NCBI GenBank assembly: GCA_015680905.1
Contig: CM027378.1
Coordinates: 13,249,001 to 13,313,000 of the forward strand
Source of the DNA: Coptis chinensis
Taxonomy: Eukaryota > Streptophyta > Magnoliopsida > Ranunculales > Ranunculaceae
DNA length: 64,000 bases
Direction of reading: 5' to 3'
The position numbers and the translations under genes are program-made. Shown here in pieces: positions 23,449 to 34,510 of this stretch. Positions within the stretch are counted from its first letter, which is position 1, and every line of letters starts with the position of its first letter. A model generated the notes under the pieces. It ran no database searches. It had not been told where the DNA came from and saw nothing but the letters and a program-made list of their open reading frames with translations.

Positions 23449-23848
23449 CAAGGCCCAAAATTTCGATATCGGTTAATATATCGGTGTACCCAAAAACCGA
23501 TATATATCGGATATCTCGGTTTTTTTGGTGACCAGTCCAAAGTTTCTAAAATATCGGATATCTCACCGATATATATCGGATATCTCGCTGATATATCTCG
23601 GATATTTCGGAAATTTTAATATTAAATTATTAACAATTGATCAAAAAGTCAACCGATATATATCGATTATCTCGGAAATATCGATTATATCGGCGATATA
23701 ACCTTTCATATCGGAAATTCCGATATATCTCGGAAAAAAAGGGGTTCAATATTCTGTGGATATATGTCGGAAATATCGATATCGGTGTACCAATTTACCG
23801 ATATATATCGGCGAGATATCGGATATCTCGGCGATATTTTGGGCCATG
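23449..23848. mobile_element. hAT-type MITE, CGATAT-rich family, copy 2
   Basis: The element is 400 bp. It begins CAAGGCCCAAAAT and ends ATATTTTGGGCCATG. A perfect 8-bp duplication, TTTTTAAG, flanks it at 23441-23448 and 23849-23856. The body is again built of GATATATCGG steps. It is the same family as 412-797. Confidence 0.88.
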
Positions 23849-23974
23849 TTTTTAAGAACCACATAAAAAAACGGGGTACTAAAAGAACTGGGTAAGTTTA
23901 GAAAGTGTTTTTTCTTTTAAAGAACGACCAAAACCCAATGGTATCCTACTTTTACCATAAAAAATTAGAAATAA

Positions 23975-24420
23975 GGCTGTGTTTGTTTAGTGACAAATGG
24001 GGTGGTAAATAAAATTTTCCTACTAGATGTACTATTTGCTAGTGTTTGGGTGCATTTAAGGGTAGTGGCAAATACTATTTGCTATTTGCCTGCAAATGAA
24101 ATTTTCCCATTAGAAATGAGAAAATAGACTTCAGCTCTCCTCTAAATTTTTTTGTCATCCCTTATTTTTCCACTAGGGCAACAATAATTTGTCACCATCT
24201 CTTCTCTCTCTCTCTCTCTCTTCATCTGCTCTACTCTCTCACTTGTCTCATCATCTCTCTATATCTCCTTCATTAATTTTTCCTACTAGAAATTTTTGCA
24301 AACAAACACTAGCAAATTTAAATTTTTCCACTACAAATTAGCGGGGCAAAACTCTAGTGGAAAAATACTGGCAAATCTAATGTTTTCCCACTAGAAATTT
24401 GCCACTAAACAAACACACCC
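23975..24420. mobile_element. Tourist-type (PIF/Harbinger) MITE
   Basis: The termini are GGCTGTGTTTGTTTAGTG and CACTAAACAAACACACCC, flanked by TAA at 23972-23974 and 24421-24423. The length is 446 bp. The inside has the phrase CCACTAGAAATTTGC in several orientations and a CT microsatellite. No ORF. Confidence 0.85.
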
Positions 24421-25012
24421 TAAATAAATATATAAGAACTTAAGAGTTAAGACATTCATTTATATTTTAAAAATCAGTATATTGCATAGTAGTGGGGGTA
24501 GAGAGATTAAAAAAGGGTGGAGAAAGAAAGGAAGATATTGAAATGGTGTGGAGAGGGGAAAAGGAGACGGCGTGAGTGGAGAATTAGAAGGGCGGAGAAG
24601 GAGACAAAGAGAAGAGATGAGGACATACAGAAACCAACCAAATGAAATTTTGACCACATACACCCCTTTCAGTCTAGAACGTTCGTTCTGCTCACTTGAT
24701 TATTTTTTTGTTTATAGATTTTTTTTTATATATATTTTAAAAATTATATTTGCTTGTGTACTATGTAGTTTTCATGGTACATAACATTATAAATAATTTA
24801 AACAGGGAGTGACTCTCAATGACAAAAATGCTGAAAAAGTAGCTCTCAATGACACATTTTAATTTTTGTAACTCACAAGGACCGAGTAGATGAAATGTCA
24901 AATATACCCTTGACGCGAAAAAAAAAACGGATCGGGTAAATGAAATGTCAAGTATACCCCTGACGCAAAATAATTAACATCTCACCCCAGACGAAACGAC
25001 CCGGTGTATTTA

Positions 25013-25500
25013 ATATGAACATTGAATGTTCATAGTCTTTGGGTATGAACATTGATTAGATGTGAATATTCAATGTTTATAGTCTTTTGGGTATGAACAT
25101 TCAATGTCCATAGTCCTTGGGTAAGAATATTCAATGTTCATAGTCCTTATACAATGTTTATAGTCCTTGGGTATGAACATTGATTGAGTATGAATATTCA
25201 ATGTTCATAGTCATTATACAATGTTTATAGTCCTTGGGTATGAACATTCAATGTTCATAGTCCTGTGGGTATGAACATTCAATATTCATAGTCCATTGAG
25301 TATGAACATTAAATGTTCATAGTCTTTGGGTATGAACATTCAATGTTCATAGTTCTTGGTCCTTTTGGTATGAACATTCAATGTTCAGTCTTTGAGTATG
25401 AATATTGATTGGGTATGAACATTGAATGTTCATACATTAATATATTGTATATGGTATATTTATCTATTTGGATATGAACAATCATTGTTCATACACCAGT
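25013..25500. repeat. Minisatellite of palindromic GAACATTCAATGTTC units
   Basis: More than ten degenerate units are each about 30-35 bp and read GGTATGAACATTCAATGTTCATAG or close variants. The core GAACATTCAATGTTC is an almost perfect palindrome, so each unit can form a hairpin. The spacer GTCCTTGG separates most units. The array is about 650 bp upstream of the MAP kinase start. Confidence 0.85.
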
Positions 25501-26082
25501 ATGAACACTCATTGTTTATAGTAAAATGACAAAAAAAGTCAAATTGGAAAATATTTATTTTAAATGAGTGTCTTTTTTTTTTTGGTAGATTAAATGAGTG
25601 TCTTTGAGGGTCACTAATTTTAAAATAGTGGATTCGTGAGTTATTTGTCTCCAAAATTTATCATTGTGAATTACTCATAAAAAACCGTATTCTCTATAGA
25701 CTTCATTTTCCTCAAAATTGGGCTAATTTAAAAGTATAGCAAACAACTAAAATATACGATTTTATTTTGACTTGAGAACCGAAGTCAAGAACTAGAATCA
25801 GTCGTTGTTATGGATAAGTTCCCACAAAGGCCACAATTTTAAGAACCGCTAAAAACCAGGACGAGAACCGTAAATTAAAAAATCAGTAGGCGCAAACCGG
25901 ATGATTGACACCCGTAAAAAACGAGTGTCGTTTTGTAACAATATAAAATAATAATAATAATGAGCAGCAGGCAGCTGTCGTTAATAAACCAAAACCAGAT
26001 ATTTTCGTTAAGGCAGATATTTTCGGTGTGAAATTGAAAGTCGAGAGATGTAGGCTAATTGAGATCGAATCTTTAATCTAAG

Positions 26083-26150
26083 GTATGTCTCCAAAATTTC
26101 CCCAATTGTTTTTTTGTTGCATAAGAAAATTGAAATTGATTTTTCCAGCA
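26083..26150 (+). promoter_or_regulatory. 5'UTR intron of the MAP kinase gene
   Basis: The donor AG|GTATGT is at 26083. The acceptor is a tandem CAGCAG at 26146-26151, just before the start codon at 26157, so two acceptors three bases apart could be used. A leader intron this close to the start is common in plant kinases and would not change the protein. Confidence 0.65.
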
Positions 26151-26156
26151 GGTTAG

Positions 26157-27340
26157 ATGGCTACATATGTGGACCCACCAAATGGAATCAGAGCAGAAGG
26201 AAAACATTACTACTCGATGTGGCAAACGTTATTTGAAATTGACACAAAATATGTACCGATAAAACCAATTGGTAGAGGAGCCTATGGTGTTGTGTGTTCA
26301 TCTGTGAACAGAGAATCAAATGAGAAAGTGGCTATAAAGAGGATACATAATGTATTTGAGAATCGAGTTGACGCACTCAGAACTCTCAGGGAACTCAAAC
26401 TTCTTAGACATTTAAAGCATGAGAATGTTATTGCTTTGAAAGATGTTATGGTGCCTATTCATAAGACAAGTTTTAAGGATGTCTATCTTGTTTATGAGCT
26501 AATGGATACTGATTTGCATCAGATTATTAAGTCTTCACAAGAGCTTTCTAATGACCACTGCCAATATTTTCTCTTTCAGGTATGCTGTTCACCTTACACT
26601 TGTATTTGCAAATGTTTACGTGATATTTAACCTCAAATCTTTAAGTGTAGTTACTCCGGGGATTGAAGTATCTCCACTCTGCAAACATCCTTCATAGGGA
26701 CCTGAAGCCTGGGAACCTCCTTGTTAATGCAAACTGTGACTTGAAGATATGTGACTTTGGGTTGGCACGCACTAGCAGTGGAAAGGGGCAGTTCATGACT
26801 GAATATGTTGTCACTCGTTGGTACCGAGCCCCAGAGCTTCTACTGTGTTGTGACAATTACGGTACCTCGATTGATGTATGGTCTGTTGGCTGCATCTTTG
26901 CCGAACTTCTGGGTCGTAAACCCATCTTCCCTGGTACGGAGTGCCTCAATCAGCTCAAACTTATCATCAATGTTCTTGGCAGTCAGAACGAGGCGAATCT
27001 TGAGTTTATTGATAATCCAAAGGCCAGGAAATACATAAAATCCCTTCCATATTCTCCTGGTTCTCCCTTTAGCCGTATTTATTCCAAAGCAAATCCATTA
27101 GCAATTGACCTGTTGCAAAAGATGCTTGTGTTTGATCCATCCAAGAGAATAAGTGTAACAGAAGCCCTCCAGCACCCTTACATGTCACCTCTCTATGATC
27201 CTAACAGCAACCCTCCTGCCGAGGTCCCAATTGATCTTGATATAGACGAGGATCTAGGGGAAGAGATGATCAGGGAAATGATGTGGGAAGAAATGCTTAA
27301 TTACCATCCAGAAGCTGCTTCAGCCAATGTTCAGTGTTAA
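26157..27340 (+). CDS. MAP kinase, group C (MPK1/2/7/14 type)
   Basis: This is a mitogen-activated protein kinase that phosphorylates Ser/Thr-Pro sites after activation by a MAPK kinase. Two exons, 26157-26579 and 26651-27340, join in phase to give 370 residues, the normal group C size, and the two-exon structure is typical. The glycine loop GRGAYG is at residues 39-44, the ATP lysine in VAIK is K61, and HRDLKPGN has catalytic D158. DFG begins at D176 and the TEY activation motif is at 191-193 in [15 protein letters not shown]. The common-docking region is near [13 protein letters not shown] and the tail is [14 protein letters not shown]. All catalytic residues are intact. Which of MPK1, 2, 7 or 14 is the closest orthologue needs a tree, so no symbol is given. 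Confidence 0.95.
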
Positions 27341-29870
27341 ACTTTTGGAAGTTATTCTTGCTTTGTTTTGCTGGTGGTTGTAGAAAGGCTGAATGACATG
27401 GCGGATTAACACGTAAGTAGTCAGTTTTCTGTTTTGTTTTATGTATAAGCCTGCATTAATGGTTAGGTAATGTAATGCATGAGAGTCCGCAGATTTTGTT
27501 TTGAAGTTTGAACTTAAACTAGGTTCCGAACATGTATATAAGGTGTGTTGGTTTATTGTCAGTATGTATTCTAAAAAACTCATATTTGTAAATTGGTTGA
27601 TGTATGACTATAAATAATGATGATAAGGTTATGTTTGAAGATGTTTTTCTTTTAAATATCTCTCTATTTCTCACACAGCCATTCCCCCAAACACGTGGAT
27701 GTGCGTATTGCTCATATAGAAGTGTCTTCCTAAATACTGCTGCTGAAACTGGAACAGCTTTAATAATTGTTAAGTATATAAATTCTATTAAGAATTTATA
27801 ATCATTGTTAACACCAGGCTTTTATCAATCACAGTGTAGAATTCAATAGTTAAAACTTAAAACCTAACTCATGACATGGTCAAAGAATGATAAAGTGTTA
27901 AGTCTTAGTGAAGGTGATGGTTGGCCATCTAATGATATTAGTATTTATGTGATCCAATGTTTAAAACCTCACTCATAACTCCATTTTTTATTTATTTATT
28001 ATTATTTTTGGGATAAGACTCACTCATAACTTGAGTCTAATGAATTGCACGTTCTCGGTCTTCAGGCCTTTTGGCTAAGATCACAAGTTGAAGATGAGAA
28101 TTGTGCTGAATGGGTGGCGGCTATGAGTGAGGCGGTGACAACGTATTTTATTTTTCTGATGTACTGGTAAAAGAACAAGATTGCCTGTTACCCCATTTGC
28201 AAATCCTAGTTTTCCCTGCTATATTAACAACAAAATGGTTTCTTAGTTATAGACACACTTATTACATCATCAATACTCCATTAGTACTCTACGTAATCAA
28301 CTATATGATTTCTTAGTTATCTACTGGATACTGGGGCATCAATAGATGCTCCTACTGGTGTTAACTAGCTTCCAATGATGCTTTGGCAGCCAAACCGCTG
28401 CATTCACCTTACACCTTATATAGTTATAGCTTGCTTCATGTTCCTCAAAAGTCAAAACTGCTTGTAGAGTTTTAAGGAGCCTAAGGTGCAAGTCAAGTCA
28501 TTAGTGAGTTTTAAATGAATATGTACTGTAAGGGCCTTCTTAATTTTGTTTGGTGGGATGCCAATTTTATAGGAACTGAATGAATAGTTGTCCCAGTGGA
28601 TCGCTAATTACTCCGTCAATCCCAATATGTCCTGGGTTACCATGGCAAGCCCAATCAGTACTCAAAGCCCTTCATCCCTCAGGTGGTATTCTCCAACTAA
28701 TATGGTGTGAAGATGGGGTATGTTGATTACGTAGCTTTTTAGTTTGCATGACGAAGCTTGGGGCATAAGAAAGCTCAATATGAGATGGTTAAGGGTTTCT
28801 TGTTCAGTGCCACATTTTGGCAAGTTGGGTCATTGATGATGTTTCTAGAGGGGAAGCAAACATTTTTGAATTACAGAATGAAGGACCGGATTAAGAGGGT
28901 GAACAAGAGATTTTGATAAGGTCCTTGATTGTTACATTGTTTTTGATAGGATATGATCTGAGGAAGTCAATGTTTCGGAAGAGCAGGTGCCCCAATATTT
29001 CCACTAGGGCATTGTTGGGGCACCATTTATTGGTGCTGAATGGAGCCATTATACCATCATTAACGACGAATTCTAATTTCGTATTACTCATCGAAGGTAT
29101 CTCATTCATGGATTGTTCCTGTGCATACCCGACAAATGTAGCCTTAGACGTGTTGCATGGGACAAATAGGGCTCGGGTATGGTTCTTGACCCAGGATACA
29201 ATTAGATTGCGTGTGGTCGAGGTAAAACATTTGTATAATGTATCACCATGTTATCAAAGATTTTGACGTAAGATTTTTCTTTCTAAGAGGTGGAATAAGA
29301 TAACCTAGTTCAGTTTATTGGGAAAAATATCCTAGCTGAGATTTAACCAGTGGATGAAAAGTATGAGAGAACCACGTTTTCGTTTGTCATCAAGAAGACT
29401 TGCATCAACTTTCTTCTGTTCATTATATCTCGCAGAATATATTCTCCAGTTATGTAACTAAACAGCATTCTCATTTTCTATATGAAATACTTGTTGAGAA
29501 AACCAGTAACAGAAATTCACCCTGACTCACACCAGATGACAGTAAGAAGTGATATGCATCTTGGAGAATGATTGATCCATCTGTTTCAGTAGGAATTGTG
29601 TTGCTCACACAATGGCTTTCAGCAAACAAAAATATTGTTGCATAATGACCAATTCAGCTAGTTGAGTAAGACCTCAACTGAAGAGAGTGGCAAGAAATAC
29701 AATCTTTTTTGAGGATATGCAGCTGAATATTGTTCTTCTCAAGCGAGATATCCTTAGAGAAGTAAGAACAGTAGGTCTGATTGCTCCAAGTTACTAGGTT
29801 TGATTCCATTGAGGACCTGTCCTTACAGTCGTTCTTGGGCATAAAGGGCAGGGCTAGACCTTCAAGCAGA
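27341..29870. other. MAP kinase 3' flank and decayed intergenic DNA
   Basis: The MAPK 3'UTR should occupy roughly the first 250 bases. The rest has frequent stops in all frames. I recognise only the U2-like patch at 28054-28094 and a short repeat at about 29555-29650, which recurs at 49086-49185. Confidence 0.5.
28054..28094 (+). pseudogene. Possible U2 snRNA 5'-end fragment
   Basis: GGCCTTTTGGCTAAGATCA at 28065-28083 matches the highly conserved 5' part of plant U2 snRNA as I remember it. It is preceded by TTCTCGG, as in U2, but with a short extra segment between, and followed by a loosely similar AAGTTGAAGAT. The branch-point recognition and Sm parts are missing, so it is a fragment or a chance resemblance. 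Confidence 0.35.
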
Positions 29871-29928
29871 ATTAAAAAACTATCTTGGATCCCTCCTGAC
29901 TAGAAATGGTAAAAGCAAATACGTGCTG

Positions 29929-30300
29929 ATGGAGCTTCAAGGGGAAACCCTCGTAGTGGAGGTGGAGGAGTGTTTTTTAAGATCGCGAGGCAGATTTCCT
30001 GGTGGTACTAGCGAACGGAACGGGTGTCATATTTAACTATGAAGCTGAAAGCACTACAATTGTCCTAGCAGCTTAATGGGCAGTAGAAAACACTTGGATT
30101 GAGAGCGACTCTATGGTTCCGGTACTTGCCTTTGGCGGTGGGAAAGTGCCAAGGAAACTCAAACCTAGATGGCTAAGAGCAGTTCAGCAGGTTGATTTTT
30201 GGAGAGTTTCCCACACTTTGGGGAAGCAAATTTTGGTGCAGATGCTGCTACAAGAATAGGCTCTTTCATGAACTTAAGAGGTTTAGCTTGGAGCACTACT
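29929..30300 (+). pseudogene. LINE-type RNase H relic
   Basis: In shifting frames it reads DGASRGNPRSGGGGVF, later IESDSM and VLAF, then SHTLGKQ and GADAATR. These are the landmarks of the RNase H domain at the end of plant LINE reverse-transcriptase proteins (DGAS-GNPG, E-SDS, N-AD-LA). Stops and frame changes break it. No reverse transcriptase block was recognised upstream. Confidence 0.65.
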
Positions 30301-30399
30301 AGACCTCCATTTATCACTTGTATGAAATGTCCCTGTAGGACATACTATAGATTTTATTGGGTTTCTGGTTGTACTTTTGTTTTAATTATCATGTAACAC

Positions 30400-31276
30400 C
30401 CATCTTTCTGTAACATTATCTATTATTTAATAGGGAGGGATCAGTATACCATGGTTTACTCCTGAGGAGGACAGATAGGGAAAAACTTGATATGTTCCAC
30501 TACAGTTAGATATGGATATCTTGGGGAGATTAAAAAAATAAACACAAGTTATAATAGAAGAAAATGTAGATTCTGTGTACATATTTGTTAATTTGCAGCA
30601 TCCAGTTTATTAGAATATAGTTTTGCAGACTCTGATTTTGATTTCTGGGATGAGATCGTGTAAGATGTAATGTTCCTTATGCTCATTGATATAGTTCAAG
30701 TTATTGTAGTAGTCCTAGTTTGGGTCACTCGAAAACTTCCAATTTACAAGATGGAGAAGGTTGATCGAGCTACAATTTTATTTTATTTTATTTTTTATTT
30801 TTTATTTTTTATTTATACCTTTATTTATTTATTTATAAGCAAAAGGGTTGATTGAGCTACATTTATCCTATATATGGATATCAAATATCATAGATGACCG
30901 ATATGTTTTTTAGGATACTAACTTTGAACACCTTGATGACAAGTTTTGAGTCAGAAGGCAAAGCAACTGAGTTTATGAGGTTTAGCAATTATGCTTTGCT
31001 TGATCAGAGTGTAGATCTCTAGTCATGTAATTTTTCTGATGTCAGTTTCTTAGATCTCCTGCAGTTGAAGTGCACTATAGAGAAATAACATTTCAGACAT
31101 TATGTATTCACACAAAGGAAAGATATTGATATAGTCATATAGATATAAAGTCAAATCCATAAAACAACTAGAGAGTAACGAATTACAGAACTGCAAAGTT
31201 CAAGAGAAGGGAAGATGCTTGGCTCGACTATATTATTTTCACCACCAAATGACAACATGAAGTCTTCACCAAAACA
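30400..31276. other. Intergenic
   Basis: There is no gene. A TTTTATTTTA-type low-complexity run lies at about 30776-30840. The part next to 31277 is the expected 3'UTR of the NLR-like gene. Confidence 0.55.
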
Positions 31277-33265
31277 CTAAGCACATTGCCCAGCTGGATG
31301 GCCTCTCATAAGCTGTTCAACCACAGAAGTTGGCATGAAACTTATTAGAGGAATGTTTCTGATCTTATGGTTTTCTTCACCCCCGTCAGGTTTCAACCTC
31401 TCTACGTGATCATCGAGCAAAGGAATCAGCTTCAACTCCTGCAGTGTGGTGATATGCTGTAAGCCTTCAGGGAGCGTTCTCAATCTCAAACAGTTATGCA
31501 TGTGGAGATATTTCAAGTTTGGCAACGCACCCTCTTCAAGCTCTGTCCATTCTTCCAGGACATGAGAAGCAATAACAAGAACCTCAAGCTTAGGAAATCC
31601 GCCCACCCCACAAAATTCCTTCCCTATCTGCTTTCCATCATAAGCACGCCACAACGTGAGATGTTTCAAGTTAGGTAGGAACTGGAGGACTAAAGCTGGA
31701 TCTTCAGATAGATGGGAGAATCCTAGCCTTAGTTTGATAAGATTTCCCATTAAAGAAAACCAACTGGGCATCTTTTCTAGTCGCCCTCCCAGACGAAGCT
31801 TTTGAAGATCTGGTGGAGGCGAGAACGGTTCAAAGGAAGGAAGTACTTCACTAGCATAAGAAGATTTCGCTTCTAGGGACAATGAATGAAGTCCCTTCAT
31901 CTTCATGATAGAGACAGATAAATCATTGACATGATCTGCTGCGACATCCATTACACCCAGTCTTTTAAGTTGCGTAAGGTTACCTAAAGCTGCAGCAATG
32001 CCCCCACCTGCATATAAGCCAGTGAAAGTCTGGAGATTTTCTGATCTCCCTATATCTGTAGGTACTAGAATCTCTCGCACCCCGTTTATACCCCAATTTT
32101 TGAACATTTTGAGGTGTCTTAGTTGTACAAGTTTCAATATACTGCTCGAAATATCTGTTATCTTTCCATTCCATCGGATATCTAGAGTTTGAAGGTTCCG
32201 AAGATTAGTTACACTCTCTGGAAGCGCATCTATGTCTGAATTTTTTAAGCCAAGATATCTCAGGTGAATCATATCACCAAGTTCATCAGGTATGTTCTTG
32301 ATATGGACATCTTCTAGATCCAATACCCGTAAAAACTTCTTCTCATGAAAAACAGGCCTTAGGGAATCAAGTGCAGCATCTGATAGGCTTCTAATTCCAA
32401 ACAGGAATAGAGATCGAAGTGGGAGGTTATTCAGGTTGTCCGGAATGTTGTTTGCATCCAGATGTATTGAAAGACGCCGAGTAGTAGGAGGGACATTAGT
32501 ATCTGAACTAGTGCATGATACAATAAAACCCTCTTCCCCCATCATACAAAGCATAAATGCTCGAATTGTTTCAGGGACTTTGAGTTTATTCCCATCTACA
32601 TGAAGCACTCCGAGGTTAGCCAATTCTTTTATATTTTCTTTGGCTATATCTTCGGCGATCTGTCCTGGTTTTTCTTGTATGAGACCTTCCGCAACCAATA
32701 AACGAACCAGTCTTCCTTTGGGTATTGCGTAATTTTCAGGAAAGATGCAACAATACTTCAAGCATGACTGAAGAAAATATGGTAAGTTGCTAAGATATAC
32801 TTTAAAGGAAGTTGGTGATGAAGATGCCTCACCTGGCTCAGCATCAGCCTTGGAAGTATTCTCCTCCACATCTAAGCTTTCAGGTTTTACTGCTTTTCCT
32901 TTTTTGTCTTCAAGCATTTGGTTCCTAACATGAAGAAGGCTTTTCTCTAAATTTTCCAGCTCAATTTTGCATTGATCAATCAATATTGTTTGATCAGACG
33001 CACTTTGATTTTCCATATGAACGACAAAATTATCTATACAATCTTCCATGTTATAAACTATATCTATCAGTTCGCGAAACCAACGAGTTTCCAATTCACA
33101 ATTCTTCCCTGTCGTTCCATCTGTAGATTCAAAGAAGCCACCAATTTCATCAAGTAGGCTAATGAGAATTTGAGTTTGATCTTCTAAACTTGAAATCTTT
33201 TGGTTTTCTTCCAACAGTACAGATTTTAGCCTCTGTAGAGAAAACTTCACTATAGCCTCAGCCAT
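31277..33265 (-). CDS. NLR-like protein lacking the nucleotide-binding core (CC - winged helix - LRR)
   Basis: An uninterrupted 662-codon single-exon frame related to CC-type plant immune receptors. Residues 1-120 are an Rx-N-like coiled coil with an EDVID-like motif, NMEDCIDNF, at 72-80. An acidic, low-complexity linker (about 121-152) follows directly. Next comes the RNBS-D/winged-helix part, LPYFLQSCLKYCCIFPENYAIPKG starting at 161 (quoted in pieces: CLKYCCIFPENYAI at 168-181) and LLVAEGLIQEKPG. The P-loop, RNBS-A, kinase-2, RNBS-B/C and GLPL motifs are all absent, and the MHD position reads VPE. Residues about 260-662 are leucine-rich repeats, for example LRVLDLEDVHIKNIPDELG and LRYLGLKNSDIDALPESV. 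Usual length with an NB-ARC domain is about 850-950. It may be a retained signalling-deficient partner or decoy, or a young pseudogene. Confidence 0.88.
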   Translation of the reverse strand: MAEAIVKFSLQRLKSVLLEENQKISSLEDQTQILISLLDEIGGFFESTDGTTGKNCELETRWFRELIDIVYNMEDCIDNFVVHMENQSASDQTILIDQCKIELENLEKSLLHVRNQMLEDKKGKAVKPESLDVEENTSKADAEPGEASSSPTSFKVYLSNLPYFLQSCLKYCCIFPENYAIPKGRLVRLLVAEGLIQEKPGQIAEDIAKENIKELANLGVLHVDGNKLKVPETIRAFMLCMMGEEGFIVSCTSSDTNVPPTTRRLSIHLDANNIPDNLNNLPLRSLFLFGIRSLSDAALDSLRPVFHEKKFLRVLDLEDVHIKNIPDELGDMIHLRYLGLKNSDIDALPESVTNLRNLQTLDIRWNGKITDISSSILKLVQLRHLKMFKNWGINGVREILVPTDIGRSENLQTFTGLYAGGGIAAALGNLTQLKRLGVMDVAADHVNDLSVSIMKMKGLHSLSLEAKSSYASEVLPSFEPFSPPPDLQKLRLGGRLEKMPSWFSLMGNLIKLRLGFSHLSEDPALVLQFLPNLKHLTLWRAYDGKQIGKEFCGVGGFPKLEVLVIASHVLEEWTELEEGALPNLKYLHMHNCLRLRTLPEGLQHITTLQELKLIPLLDDHVERLKPDGGEENHKIRNIPLISFMPTSVVEQLMRGHPAGQCA

Positions 33266-33558
33266 ATCTGTATTGCACGAAGTAAAACAGTTCAGCTCAT
33301 TTGATCTCTATACACTTCAGAGGCTTACGAGGATGAGAACAATTTATAGAGAAATGCTACTGTTTCACGGAGGGTGACTTGGAAAAATTCTCAAGTTTAT
33401 TGTTTGTTTTCTTTGACCTTTTAGTGTTTAAGATCTTTTTGCCGTCCAAGAAAAAAACGTACTTTACATTGATTATTACAAAGTGGAAGCTTAAGACAAA
33501 AGAGCTTTGTTTTCGAGGAAGGTGAACACTCAATAACTTAGTGACCAAGTAAGATGAT

Positions 33559-33775
33559 ATTGACACAATAGGGAATCAGCCCCTAGCTGAGTTGGTCAAA
33601 GTGCACCACACCCCCACGTTTCTGTGGGATGCTTTATAACAGGCGTGCTGGCGTGGGCGCCTAGCCTCCTTACTATGGGCCAGTTCCATCAGCCCGCGAG
33701 GTTCATGTTCCCTCCCAGTGTTGCGAGCTTACCTCAAAAAAGTTTGAAACAAAGTGCTAGGCGTTACTTTGACTG
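33559..33775 (+). mobile_element. tRNA-derived SINE
   Basis: This 217-bp element is flanked by 15-bp direct repeats, ACCAAGTAAGATGAT at 33544-33558 and AACAAGTAAGATGAT at 33776-33790, with one mismatch. An A-box-like TAGCTGAGTTGG is at 33584-33595 and a B-box-like GGTTCATGTTC at 33700-33710. A short A-rich run follows. Long target duplications with polymerase III boxes are the signature of a SINE; the box spacing is wider than usual. Confidence 0.75.
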
Positions 33776-33876
33776 AACAAGTAAGATGATGTATTATGGG
33801 GCCAAAATTCAACGTTCGGTGGGGATAATACTAAAACGCTTGTACTCACTTCTAACAGTTCTGTTTATAAAGGAAC

Positions 33877-34438
33877 TGCGAGGGAGTGATATTCTCATTA
33901 AGGAATATCAGGCACGTGTCCAGTATAAGGGAAATACCATACCGACCTCATGCCCTCGTCCACCAAACTGGCTTCAGAACGACTCACATCATCAGCTTAA
34001 GCACACGATCTACGAGATCTCTCCAAAGTAGCTCAACTCGCACATCCTCATGCAGAACGTTCGGTCTAATGACATCATCCATCTTCTAGATGTAATCATT
34101 GTCAAAGCCGTACTTACACAATCCATTACCGTAAAATACGAACCACTGTAACCACTCTCCATCATTATATAATTCCTACCAACACCATTCATACACTCCT
34201 CAATCTCAACCCTACATCTGTGTTTGTCAGCACACGTGTTGCGTGGATCCTCATGATCATCAACTATAAATACGCCATACATGAACTACGCCAAACCTGA
34301 TTCTACTCTCCTCCTAGATGTGAGAGATAGATATGTAGGCAGTTCGCTCAGAACGAACTCGGTCTTTCCAATCTAATATCCCCATCTCCTCCACTTTAAT
34401 CACAAGTTGTAAAGCCCAAACTAAATAACTCCTTTACA
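33877..34438 (+). repeat. Left LTR of the Tat element
   Basis: 562 bp from TGCGAGGGAGTGAT to CTCCTTTACA. It matches the right LTR along its full length, with roughly one difference per 15-20 bases by eye, so the insertion is not recent. Confidence 0.93.
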
Positions 34439-34510
34439 TTGGCGCCGTTTGTAGTTTCGATTTCTTGAGAAACCACTTTACATAAGCAAAAATCCTCAAG
34501 CTCACGAAGC

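Noticed and set aside
25013-25500. CRISPR-like array of short regular repeats
   Set aside because: Units are degenerate, spacers are nearly constant and the DNA is clearly plant nuclear. It is a minisatellite.
28891-29266. Opposite frames at 28891-29109 (minus) and 28913-29266 (plus)
   Set aside because: No recognisable domain and stops nearby on both sides. I could not link either to the LINE relic.
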